Below are positions 46,085 through 54,006 of a stretch of 64,000 nt of DNA, in pieces (position 1 is the first letter of the stretch; every line of letters starts with the position of its first letter). The stretch is taken from NCBI GenBank assembly GCA_027315365.1, contig DAHUYF010000087.1, positions 1 to 64,000 on the forward strand, given 5' to 3'. A program made the position numbers and the translations under genes. The stretch comes from Rhodospirillales bacterium (lineage in GTDB: Bacteria; Pseudomonadota; Alphaproteobacteria; ATCC43930; CGMCC-115725). The notes under the pieces are model-generated. The model searched no databases and was not told the origin of the DNA. It saw nothing but the letters and a program-made list of their open reading frames with translations.

Positions 46085-46879
46085 ATGCTGCGCATCTTGA
46101 AGCTCGGCCTGACCGCCATGGCGCTCGCTGCTCTCACCGGCTGTACGCCCGACTATTCGCCGAACACCTATTCCGGCAATGCAGTTCAGCAGGCGAACAA
46201 GGTCGAGCCCGGGATCGTGGCGGGATATCGCGAAGTCGCGATCAGCGCCGATGGTACCGTCGGCGCGGTCGAAGGTGGCGCGGCGGGCGGCATTCTGGGA
46301 TCGCAGAGCGGCGCCATTGGCCTCAACGCGGCCTTGGGCACGGTGGGCGGCTCGGTGATCGGCGGTCTCGTCGGCGCGACGCTCGAGCATGTGACCTCCG
46401 ATACCAAGGGCTGGGAATACATCGTCCGCAAATCCAACGGCGATCTGCTCTCGGTGACGCAGCGCGAGCCGACGCCGTTGCCGATCGGGCAGAAGGTGCT
46501 GGTGATTACCGGCAACCAGGCGCGCATCATCGCGGATTACTCGGTGCCGGTCGAGCCGCCGGCACCCGCCAAGGCGTCGGCCGAGGCGAAGGAGTCGGTG
46601 CCCGCCAAGGAGCCGGCGGACGACAAGCAGGCGGCCGGGGCTAACGCAGCCGCGGCCTCGGCCTCGGATGATGCGGGGGCGACGCCTGCGCCGGCGTCGA
46701 GCCTGGCCAACGCGCCGGCGACGTCGCCGCCTAGGCCGATCACTCCCGCCGCGGCGGCCTCGCCGCCCGCCCCGAGTTCGACCTCAACGGCCGCGAGCGA
46801 GCCGGAGCCGGCTGTCACTCCGGCGGCCGCTACGGCGTCGCCTCCGGCCTCGGGCACCGGCGATAAAAGCGCGCCCTAG
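46085..46879 (+). CDS. Glycine-zipper outer-membrane lipoprotein (SlyB/PcP-like) with Ala/Pro-rich tail
   Basis: A 264-residue lipoprotein with lipobox ALTGC and the glycine-zipper region of SlyB-type proteins (VEGGAAGGILGSQSGAIGLNA, GGSVIGGLVGATLEH, in part). Residues 30-160 resemble the family; the last 100 are low-complexity Ala/Pro/Ser (PPAPAKASAEAKESVPAKEP), which is unusually long. SlyB homologues stabilise outer-membrane proteins. GGGGGATCG ribosome site. The stop overlaps that of the convergent acyltransferase. Confidence 0.85.
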   Translation: MLRILKLGLTAMALAALTGCTPDYSPNTYSGNAVQQANKVEPGIVAGYREVAISADGTVGAVEGGAAGGILGSQSGAIGLNAALGTVGGSVIGGLVGATLEHVTSDTKGWEYIVRKSNGDLLSVTQREPTPLPIGQKVLVITGNQARIIADYSVPVEPPAPAKASAEAKESVPAKEPADDKQAAGANAAAASASDDAGATPAPASSLANAPATSPPRPITPAAAASPPAPSSTSTAASEPEPAVTPAAATASPPASGTGDKSAP

Positions 46880-47634
46880 CCGGGTTGCGCCGCCGTCTTT
46901 CTGCCGGAGAGTTCCTGCCGGTAGTAGCCTTCGAGGTCACTCATGAAGGATTGGAGATCATCGCCCACGTCGAACCGCTTCCCCAGCCGCACGCGGTAGA
47001 CGAGCGGAAAGTCGGGTTTCTTGAGGAGCGGCCAGCCCTTGCCGAGAAAGCGCGAATTCGACTCGATAAAGACCGTCTGAATCGGCGCGTCCGCCTTTTT
47101 CGCGATCAAGGCGAAGCCGCCCTTGAAGTGGCCGACCTGCCCGCCGACCGTACGCGTACCCTCGGGGAAGATCAGCAGTGCGTGCCCGGCTCGCAGCTTC
47201 TCGGTAGACCGCTTGACCAATGTCGCCGGAGAGTCGTTCCGGATGTATCCCGCAAGCCGCGCGCCGCCGCCGAGCAGGGGGTTGTTCAAGACTTCCGGCT
47301 TCATGATGCAGGTGACGTTGCGGAGCCGAGAGATGATCAATACGGCATCAAGCAGCGTCGGGTGGTTCGGCGCGATGACCAGCCGGCCGCTCCGGCGCAG
47401 CCCGTCGAGGTCTCTCAGGTCGCACCTGATGATGCCGCTCATCGTCATGACCCCGACGAAATAGCGGAAGCCCGCCATGATCATGAAACTGCCGAACGGT
47501 TCGCCCAGCCGGCGTGGCAGCACGTGGTATAGAAGCGCCGCGGGCAGGCTCCAGAGCAGGCTGCTGATGCCAAAGATCGCGAGCGAGCCGTAGAAAACGA
47601 CATATTCGTAACAAAGGCGCAGACCCCGGATCAT
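46876..47634 (-). CDS. 1-acyl-sn-glycerol-3-phosphate acyltransferase family protein (PlsC-like)
   Basis: A 252-residue membrane acyltransferase with NHPTLLD (NHX4D catalytic motif) and FPEGTR. The N-terminus MIRGLRLCYEYVVFYGSLAIF carries a membrane helix. An alternative ATG at 47760 adds 42 residues (starting MKGKLIASLFAKN) with no family support, so the shorter start is preferred, although AAGG in front of it is not strong. At the edge of the APE cluster; it could acylate a lipid carrier or belong to general phospholipid synthesis. Confidence 0.82.
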   Translation of the reverse strand: MIRGLRLCYEYVVFYGSLAIFGISSLLWSLPAALLYHVLPRRLGEPFGSFMIMAGFRYFVGVMTMSGIIRCDLRDLDGLRRSGRLVIAPNHPTLLDAVLIISRLRNVTCIMKPEVLNNPLLGGGARLAGYIRNDSPATLVKRSTEKLRAGHALLIFPEGTRTVGGQVGHFKGGFALIAKKADAPIQTVFIESNSRFLGKGWPLLKKPDFPLVYRVRLGKRFDVGDDLQSFMSDLEGYYRQELSGRKTAAQPG

Positions 47635-47853
47635 CCTGGCCTTGCCGCGAGAGCGCCAATGTCGACTTGCTCTGATTTCCTTCCGGGTGATTGCCTCAAT
47701 TTTTCCGCATGGTCCTCCCATGTTTTTGGCGAAAAGAGATGCTATCAATTTACCCTTCATCGACCGAATGATCCCGACGGCATAAGCGCATCACCTGTTT
47801 CGCATATCTTGCACGCAATAGGACGCGCGTGGTATCCCCCCTCGTGAAAACGC

Positions 47854-48798
47854 GTGTCGCCGTGGACGGTTTTGGCGTCCTTCCGCCGTCGCGGCGTGCT
47901 GGGTCGCGGGGGAGGCCGATTGGGCGGGGGCTGGGGCTTTAGTGGCGAATTGGACCGGTCGGCGCGGGACGGCGATTCCGGCAACGCGGCGGGGGTTGGT
48001 TCATGGTCACCCGCTCCCGTGGTGTCCGCGTCGGTCCTGCTCCATCTTGCCGGTTTTGCGGCGCTGGCCGCCGACCCGATTCTATGGGACTGGGTTGCTG
48101 CAGCGCTCGTCGGCAACCACGCCGTCCTCGGCACGCTGGGCATGTGGCCGAAGAGCCAATTACTCGGGCCCAATTTGGTTCGGCTGCCCGAGCATTGCGC
48201 CCGCCGGGGCGAGATCGCCCTGACCTTTGATGACGGTCCGGATCCCGCGGTCACGCCGCGCGTTCTCGACCTGCTTGATCGACGCAACGCCAGGGCCAGC
48301 TTCTTCTGCATCGGCCGGCAGGCCGCGGCCTATCCTGACATCGTCCGCGACATACATGCGCGCGGCCACAGCGTCGAAAACCACAGCTGGCGGCACTCCA
48401 ACGCCTTCGCCTTGCTCGGTCTCAACGGCTTGCGCCGGGAGGTTGCAACGACGCAAGCCGTCATCAAGGGCATCACCGGACGGTCGCCGCAGTTTTTTCG
48501 GGCGCCGATGGGGCTTCGGAGTCCTTTGCTCGACCCGGTGCTTGCCCGTGCCGGTCTGCGCTACGCCGGGTGGGCGCGGCGCGGCTTCGATACCGTGCGG
48601 AGTAACCCGCACCGGATATTACATAGCCTCACTCGCGGGCTGGCGGCCGGCGATTTGATCGTGCTGCACGACCGCTTAGCAGCGAAGACGTCTGCCCAGC
48701 CGGTGGTGCTCGCGGTTCTCAATTTGCTCCTCGATGAACTCGCGGCACGCGGATTGCGGGCGATATCGCTGCCGATGGCTCTCGGGTTTCGGGGTTAA
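47854..48798 (+). CDS. Polysaccharide deacetylase (NodB domain)
   Basis: A 314-residue protein whose residues 125-310 are a NodB-type deacetylase: ALTFDDGPDPAVTPRVLDLL (metal Asp), HSVENHSWRHSN (two metal histidines) and FRAPMGLRSPLL. The N-terminal part has a hydrophobic segment (VVSASVLLHLAGFAALAAD) that may anchor it. The first 50 residues from the GTG at 47854 are Gly/Arg-rich and look spurious; a GTG at 48019 gives a tidier start (VVSASVLL). Likely de-N-acetylates a glycan or glycolipid in the APE pathway; NodB genes do occur in APE clusters. Confidence 0.82.
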   Translation: MSPWTVLASFRRRGVLGRGGGRLGGGWGFSGELDRSARDGDSGNAAGVGSWSPAPVVSASVLLHLAGFAALAADPILWDWVAAALVGNHAVLGTLGMWPKSQLLGPNLVRLPEHCARRGEIALTFDDGPDPAVTPRVLDLLDRRNARASFFCIGRQAAAYPDIVRDIHARGHSVENHSWRHSNAFALLGLNGLRREVATTQAVIKGITGRSPQFFRAPMGLRSPLLDPVLARAGLRYAGWARRGFDTVRSNPHRILHSLTRGLAAGDLIVLHDRLAAKTSAQPVVLAVLNLLLDELAARGLRAISLPMALGFRG

Positions 48799-48895
48799 AG
48801 GATGAAGTGTTGGCAGGCCGTGCGAAGGAGCGCCGCCAGTTCGGCCGCTCGATCGTCCGTGGTGCAGCGAGTGAACGCGGCGCCGGGCGACCCGC

Positions 48896-49651
48896 CTATG
48901 ATTTGCGCGCGATGTAGCTGCGGAAGAGATCGAGTTCGGTTTCGCAGCGCGGCTCCTTAAACCCGCCGATGCGCATCGCCTCCAGGATCGCCTGGGGCGC
49001 CACGCAATTCTCGATCGTTTCCCAGTGGTAGCGCATGAGCGCGCGCGTATGGACGTCGCCATTGGCGAGCCCGCAGAGGAAGGGAACCACCCTGCCGAGA
49101 TAGGCCGCCGCGACGGCGCGGCTCAGCCGCTTCCCCGGCCTGCCGATTTCGAGGAGCAGCACGGTGCCGCCCGGACGGAGTATCCGGTAAAATTCACGGA
49201 AGGTGGCGACGAGATCGGACACGTGCCGCAGGGCGTAGCCCATCGTCACGAAATCCGCGACCCCTTCGGCGAGCGGCAGACCTTCGGCGACACCCTGGAT
49301 GAGCGGGATGTCGAGCTTGCTCCGCGCGACGGCGAGCATGGCCTCGCTTAGATCGACGCCGATCACCCCGCGCCGGTCTCCCGTGATGGCGACGGCCTCG
49401 CGCGCCAATAGCCCGGTGCCGACGGCGACGTCTACCACTCGCAGCCCGGGACCGAGCCCGGCACGCAACAGACATCGGCGCCGGTACCACGCGCCCGAGC
49501 CGAGCGAGAAGAGACGGTTGATACCGTCGTAATAGGGAGCGGTATCGTTGAAGAGGCCGCGGACGAAGGTCTTGTGGTGGGCGCGGCGGGCGTAGAACCC
49601 GGCGATGACCGGATGCGGTTCGATCGGGCCGTGCTCGTCTCCTCGCTCCAC
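48896..49651 (-). CDS. SAM-dependent methyltransferase (UbiE/COQ5-like)
   Basis: A 251-residue class I methyltransferase: SAM-binding motif VVDVAVGTGLLAREAV, post-motif VIGVDLSEAMLAVAR and motif GGTVLLLEIGRPG. Resembles the UbiE/COQ5 group that methylates quinones and other aromatic rings. In this setting it could methylate the aryl head group, as APE products are often methylated; this is an inference. Starts at GTG. 110 bases separate it from the divergent halogenase-like gene. Confidence 0.85.
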   Translation of the reverse strand: MERGDEHGPIEPHPVIAGFYARRAHHKTFVRGLFNDTAPYYDGINRLFSLGSGAWYRRRCLLRAGLGPGLRVVDVAVGTGLLAREAVAITGDRRGVIGVDLSEAMLAVARSKLDIPLIQGVAEGLPLAEGVADFVTMGYALRHVSDLVATFREFYRILRPGGTVLLLEIGRPGKRLSRAVAAAYLGRVVPFLCGLANGDVHTRALMRYHWETIENCVAPQAILEAMRIGGFKEPRCETELDLFRSYIARKS

Positions 49652-49761
49652 GGCCAGACCTCGCTGCAGCGTGCGCCACGATTACGCCATTCGCTGGATG
49701 TTGGCAACCGAGGCTGCTAATCTCGCGATGCTCAGGCCGCCGATGGGAGCGCCTTCCGCCA

Positions 49762-51096
49762 TTGCTGACGGAGCCGAGACATTCCCCAGATCGCGACGGG
49801 ATCGCCGTCGAGCACTGCGACGTACTGGTCGTCGGCGGCGGGCCCGCTGGTTCGACCATCGCAGCGCTGCTCGCGGAACGAGGACGGCGCGTGGTCCTGG
49901 TCGAAAAGGACCGGCAGCCGCGTTTCCATATCGGCGAGTCGCTCCTTCCTCTCAACCTGCCATTGTTCGAGCGCTTGGGCATAAAAAACGCTGTCGAACG
50001 CGTCGGCATGGTCAAGTACGGGGTCGAATTCGTATCCGCCGCTCACCAGCGCGCGGTGCGCTATGAGTTCGCCCGCGCCTGGGACAAGACGTTCCCTTAC
50101 GCCTACCACGTGCGGCGCTCCGAGTTCGACCACCTCCTGCTGCGGAACGCCGCCGCCAAGGGCGCGGAGATCGTCGAAGAATTCCGGGTCACGGAGGTCG
50201 ATTTCCTGCCTGAGGGCGGCGCCCTGGTCAAGGGGCGCGGCACCGACGGCGGAGAGCGGCGCTGGCGCGCCGCCTTCCTGGCGGACGCCTCGGGGCGCGA
50301 CACGCTGCTCGCCGCCAAGCTCGGGCTCAAGCGGCGGAACCGCAAGCATGCCAGCGCGGCGGTCTATGGCCATTTCACCGATGCCGAGCGGCTGCCCGGC
50401 AAGGCGGAAGGCGACATCAGCATCTTCTGGTTCGAGCATGGCTGGTTCTGGTTCATCCCGCTCGTCGACGGCACCACGAGCGTTGGGGCGGTCTGCCGCC
50501 CGGAATTCATCAAGGCCCGCAAGGGCGACGTAACCACCTTCTTCATGAGCACGATTGCGAGCTGTCCCGAGCTTGCCGCGCGCTTACGGCAGGCCCGGCT
50601 GGTTTCACCCGCCGCGGCAACGGGCAACTATTCGTACAGCGCCACTCGAATGTTCGGGCGCAGTTTTATCCTGCTGGGCGACGCCTTCGCCTTCATCGAT
50701 CCGGTCTTCTCGACCGGCGTCTATATCGCGATGACGATGGCCTTCCTCGGTGCAGACGCGGTCGAGGCATGCCTGTGCGATCCACGAAAAGCCGGACGCG
50801 CGCTGCGGCATTTCGAGGCCGAGACGCTCCGCGGGCTGAAGTCGCTCTCCTGGTACATCTACCGCATCAACAGCCCGGCCATTCGCGACATGTTCATGTC
50901 GCCGCGCAATTTCCTGCGCGTCGAGGAAGCCATGCTGTCGCTGCTGGCCGGCGACGTGTTCCGGCCCTCGCCGATCCGGAAGCGGCTGCTCGTGTTCAAG
51001 GCGTTCTATTACATGGTCAGCCTCTTGAACATGAGGGCTTGCATTAAGGGCTGGTGGCTGCGGCGGCGGAAAGCGGCGTTCGCGATCATCGATTAG
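49762..51096 (+). CDS. FAD-dependent halogenase-like oxidoreductase
   Basis: A 444-residue flavoprotein with FAD-binding GGGPAGST at residues 25-32 and GESLLPLN. It carries both motifs considered diagnostic of flavin-dependent halogenases: W-x-W-x-I-P (WFWFIP, residues 228-233) and F-x2-P-x2-S-x-G (FIDPVFSTG, 311-319). A lysine in the usual place (VKYGVEF, K85) could hold the chloramine/bromamine. Geranylgeranyl reductase-like monooxygenases share part of this set, so the reaction is not proven. The TTG start has a weak ribosome site; no better start lies upstream. Halogenated aryl polyenes such as xanthomonadins make halogenation of the polyene head plausible. Confidence 0.8.
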   Translation: MLTEPRHSPDRDGIAVEHCDVLVVGGGPAGSTIAALLAERGRRVVLVEKDRQPRFHIGESLLPLNLPLFERLGIKNAVERVGMVKYGVEFVSAAHQRAVRYEFARAWDKTFPYAYHVRRSEFDHLLLRNAAAKGAEIVEEFRVTEVDFLPEGGALVKGRGTDGGERRWRAAFLADASGRDTLLAAKLGLKRRNRKHASAAVYGHFTDAERLPGKAEGDISIFWFEHGWFWFIPLVDGTTSVGAVCRPEFIKARKGDVTTFFMSTIASCPELAARLRQARLVSPAAATGNYSYSATRMFGRSFILLGDAFAFIDPVFSTGVYIAMTMAFLGADAVEACLCDPRKAGRALRHFEAETLRGLKSLSWYIYRINSPAIRDMFMSPRNFLRVEEAMLSLLAGDVFRPSPIRKRLLVFKAFYYMVSLLNMRACIKGWWLRRRKAAFAIID

Positions 51097-51259
51097 GCTT
51101 GCCGGCGATGCGGGACCTCGGTTTTCCTTCTCGTTCTACCGATTGTGCGGCACGGTCTTCGGTGATGGCGACGACCGGCGACCTCACGACGGCGTCGTCC
51201 GGTCCCGTTCCTATGGTCGCCGGTAGCTCGGCGCGCACGGTTCCCGGTATGCTCCGTCC

Positions 51260-52048
51260 GTGACCGATGCCTCGACCACCCACCTTGTCCTCGTCCCGAG
51301 CTACGACACCGGTGCCAAGGTGCTGGAGACGGTGGCTGAGGCGCGCTGCGTCTGGGAGCCCGTCTGGATCGTGGTCGACGGCAGCACCGACGGCACTGGG
51401 GAGGCGCTGCGGCGCCTCGCGGCGCGGGATGCGGGGCTGCGCGTTCTCGTCCGGCCGGGCAACGGCGGCAAGGGTGCCGCCGTGCTCGACGGGCTGCGCG
51501 AGGCGCAGGCGCGTGGCTTTACCCACGCACTGGTCATGGACGCCGACGGCCAGCACCCGGCCGCGTTGATCCGCGACTTCATGGCGCTCTCGCGCCGCCA
51601 CCCCGACGCGATGATCCTGGGCGTCCCGGTGTTCGACCGCGACGCGCCGAGGCTGCGCGTCGGCGGCCGGCGCATCTCCAACGGGTGGGCCAATCTGGAG
51701 ACGCTTTGGGCGGGTATCGGCGACTCCCTGTTCGGCTTTCGCGTCTATCCCATCGCGGCGCTACGCCCGATCATGGAGGGAACGCGATGGATGCGGCGCT
51801 TTGATTTCGATCCGGAGGCCGTCGTTCGGTTGGCGTGGCGCGGCGTCGCGGCGATCAACCGGCCCGCGCCGGTGCGGTATTTCCGCCGCGAGGAAGGCGG
51901 CGTATCGCATTTCCGCTATCTGCGCGACAACGCGCTGCTCACCTGGATGCACGTGCGATTGATGATCGGCTTCCTGCTGCGCCTGCCGCTGCTGGTCGCG
52001 CGGCGCCTCAGATCATCCCGCCGTTTATCGAGACGAGCTGGCCGGTGA
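51260..52048 (+). CDS. Family 2 glycosyltransferase
   Basis: A 262-residue GT2 enzyme with VVDGSTDGT, MDADGQH (D-x-D metal/nucleotide-sugar binding) and the RYFRREEGGVSHFRYLRDN region. No strong membrane helix except hydrophobic residues near the end (LMIGFLLRLPLLVARRL). Starts at GTG. The last 41 bases overlap the convergent ketoreductase gene, an unusual amount. In APE clusters GT2 proteins may add a sugar to the polyene or its lipid anchor. Confidence 0.85.
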   Translation: MTDASTTHLVLVPSYDTGAKVLETVAEARCVWEPVWIVVDGSTDGTGEALRRLAARDAGLRVLVRPGNGGKGAAVLDGLREAQARGFTHALVMDADGQHPAALIRDFMALSRRHPDAMILGVPVFDRDAPRLRVGGRRISNGWANLETLWAGIGDSLFGFRVYPIAALRPIMEGTRWMRRFDFDPEAVVRLAWRGVAAINRPAPVRYFRREEGGVSHFRYLRDNALLTWMHVRLMIGFLLRLPLLVARRLRSSRRLSRRAGR

Positions 52049-52727
52049 TGTAGGCCGCTTCCTCCGAGGTGAGGAAACCAACGAGATCGGCCACTTCCTC
52101 GGGCCGCCCCGCGCGCTTCATCGGAACCAGGCGCGCGACCGAGTCCTTGTCGAAGACGGCATCTGTCGCCGGCGAGGCGATAATTCCGGGGGCCACCGTG
52201 TTGACGGTGATCCCGCGGCTTGCCAGCTCGAGCGCAAGCGAGCGGGTGGCGCCGTGCAGCCCCGCCTTCGCCGCCGCGTAATTGGCCTGGCCACGATTGC
52301 CGGCGATGGCGGCGACCGAGGAGATATTGACGATCCGTCCCCAGCGCCCGCGGATCATCGGCATGAGCAGCGGCTGCGTGACGTTAAAGAAGCCATTGAG
52401 CGAGACGTCGAGCACGCGGGACCACTGGTCGCGGCGCATGCCGGGCATGACCGCGTCGTCATGAATGCCGGCATTGTTGACGAGAATGTCGACGGCACCC
52501 GCTTCGAGCATGCGCTCGATTGCCTCTCGAGCGGCGTCGGCGTCGGCAACATCAAAAATGATGGTTGCTGCCGAACCGCCCGCCGCGGCGATCCCCGCCG
52601 CGACCTCCTGCGCGCGGGCGCCGCCGTGATGCGCATGCACAAGGACGTGGTGGCCCGCCGCCGCCAGCCTCCGGCAGATCGCCGCGCCAATGGCGCCGCT
52701 GCCGCCGGTGACCAGGGCGCGCCTCAT
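52008..52727 (-). CDS. 3-oxoacyl-ACP reductase (ApeQ-type ketoreductase)
   Basis: A 239-residue SDR enzyme: TGGSGAIG cofactor-binding motif at residues 7-14, NNAG at 84-87, catalytic Ser137, Tyr150 and Lys154 (YAAAK). It reduces the beta-keto group in each polyene elongation round. Last gene of the APE core run; ATG overlaps the preceding dehydratase stop. Confidence 0.9.
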   Translation of the reverse strand: MRRALVTGGSGAIGAAICRRLAAAGHHVLVHAHHGGARAQEVAAGIAAAGGSAATIIFDVADADAAREAIERMLEAGAVDILVNNAGIHDDAVMPGMRRDQWSRVLDVSLNGFFNVTQPLLMPMIRGRWGRIVNISSVAAIAGNRGQANYAAAKAGLHGATRSLALELASRGITVNTVAPGIIASPATDAVFDKDSVARLVPMKRAGRPEEVADLVGFLTSEEAAYITGQLVSINGGMI

Positions 52728-53161
52728 TGCACCGCCCCGACGAGCACGACCGCGGCGCGACCGGTGAGCACATCCCGTCCTGCCGAGCGGACGGCGAACT
52801 GATAGACGACACGCTGTTCATCGCCGATCAGCCGCTCGGCGTCGATGATCAGCTCTTCCGCGAGAAGATCCAGGCGATCTTCCCGGCAGGCGAGGTCGCG
52901 CACGCTGGCGAGATAGCCGGCCTGTGGCTTTCCCGCGGCACGGCCGGCGAGCCGGCCATGCACCGCCATGGCCTGCGCGGCGAACTCGATGCCACAGACC
53001 GCCGTGATCCCGTCGGCATGGCGCAGGGGATTGTCTGGTGCGCGATGCCGCGCGCTGACACAGCGGATCGACACCGCATCCCAGCGAAGCACGCCGTCGA
53101 GCAGGCACATGGCGCCGGCATGCGGGATGAGCGTCGCGATCTGCGCACGGTCGAGAATCAT
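52724..53161 (-). CDS. 3-hydroxyacyl-ACP dehydratase (ApeP-type, COG4706)
   Basis: A 145-residue hot-dog fold dehydratase of the COG4706 type, with LIPHAGAMCLLDGVLRWD at the N-terminus and CGIEFAAQAMAVHGRL holding the helix glutamate. Partner of the FabZ-like dehydratase at 60029 in forming conjugated double bonds. ATGA overlap with the chain-length-factor-like gene upstream. Confidence 0.88.
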   Translation of the reverse strand: MILDRAQIATLIPHAGAMCLLDGVLRWDAVSIRCVSARHRAPDNPLRHADGITAVCGIEFAAQAMAVHGRLAGRAAGKPQAGYLASVRDLACREDRLDLLAEELIIDAERLIGDEQRVVYQFAVRSAGRDVLTGRAAVVLVGAVQ

Positions 53162-54006
53162 GCCGGGACGGCCGGTCGCCGACCCGAGTCGCCGCCGCGC
53201 GCCGCATCCGGCAGCAGCGGAAGCAAGGTGAGGCGGAGTTCGAGCTCGGGCAGATAGTCCAGCACGAGCGTCTGCGGCTCGTCGCGCGCCACCGCCTCGA
53301 GAAGCGGCAGACTCCGCGCCGCCGGCGAGCTCCGGCGCAGGTCATCGAGCGCGCCGGAGCTCGCGGCCCGAGCGCCGCCCGACTCGGGCAGCAGCTCGAT
53401 ATCCAGGCGCGAAAAGCAGGCGTCGGTCGGGTACGGCGCGAGAATGAGCGCGGCGCCGAACACCGCGCCGATCTGGCGCACGCTGTTCAGCGGCTCGGGA
53501 TAGCAGACGTCATAGGCGATCAGCGCGACTGCCCGATCCTCGACCGTCGTCTGGACCGCTGCCTCGAGCAGTCCGGCGGCGAAACTCGCATCGCGGCAGC
53601 AGAGGCTGCTCGACGGCGCTCGCGAGCCGGCGGCGATGCTCCAATAGCCGGCGGGCGCATTGTGCACGGAATTGTGAAAGCGGGTCGGCGACAGTTCCCG
53701 ATCGGCGGAGGCCAGGGTCTCGAGAATCTGGTGAATCGTCTCGCCATCGCCGCCGGAGGAGGTGAAGACCGTCGCGGTCTCAGCGATTTCTCGCCCGGCC
53801 GCCTCGAATGCCTCCGCGCCAACCGCGAGCGCCAGCTTTACGGTCAGGACGGTGCGGCGCCGCTCGTTCGCCGGGAGGAGCGGGCTCGGCGGCACCGTCA
53901 CCGATGCCGGCTCGTAGGTCTTGGTGCCGGCAAGGACCGGCCGGCCGGCTTCCCAGCCGTTCAGTCCCGGGCCGCGCAGCCCGATGCCTTCGATGAAGAC
54001 GCGCAC
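53158..54006 (-). CDS. Beta-ketoacyl synthase-like chain-length factor (ApeC type)
   Basis: A 282-residue protein with a partial ketosynthase fold: ATVFTSSGGDGETIHQILETL and LLEAAVQTTVEDRAVALIAYD. It lacks the Cys-His-His catalytic triad in its normal context (SSLCCRDASFAAG instead of a KS Cys motif), consistent with the ApeC class that pairs with a KS to set polyene length. The GTG start overlaps the KS stop by one base (TAGTG). Confidence 0.85.
   Translation of the reverse strand: MRVFIEGIGLRGPGLNGWEAGRPVLAGTKTYEPASVTVPPSPLLPANERRRTVLTVKLALAVGAEAFEAAGREIAETATVFTSSGGDGETIHQILETLASADRELSPTRFHNSVHNAPAGYWSIAAGSRAPSSSLCCRDASFAAGLLEAAVQTTVEDRAVALIAYDVCYPEPLNSVRQIGAVFGAALILAPYPTDACFSRLDIELLPESGGARAASSGALDDLRRSSPAARSLPLLEAVARDEPQTLVLDYLPELELRLTLLPLLPDAARGGDSGRRPAVPA

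Noticed and set aside
47635-47760. Extra 42 residues at the N-terminus of the PlsC-like protein
   Set aside because: They add a basic, non-conserved leader (MKGKLIASLFAKN) and lack a ribosome site; the shorter start gives the usual first helix.
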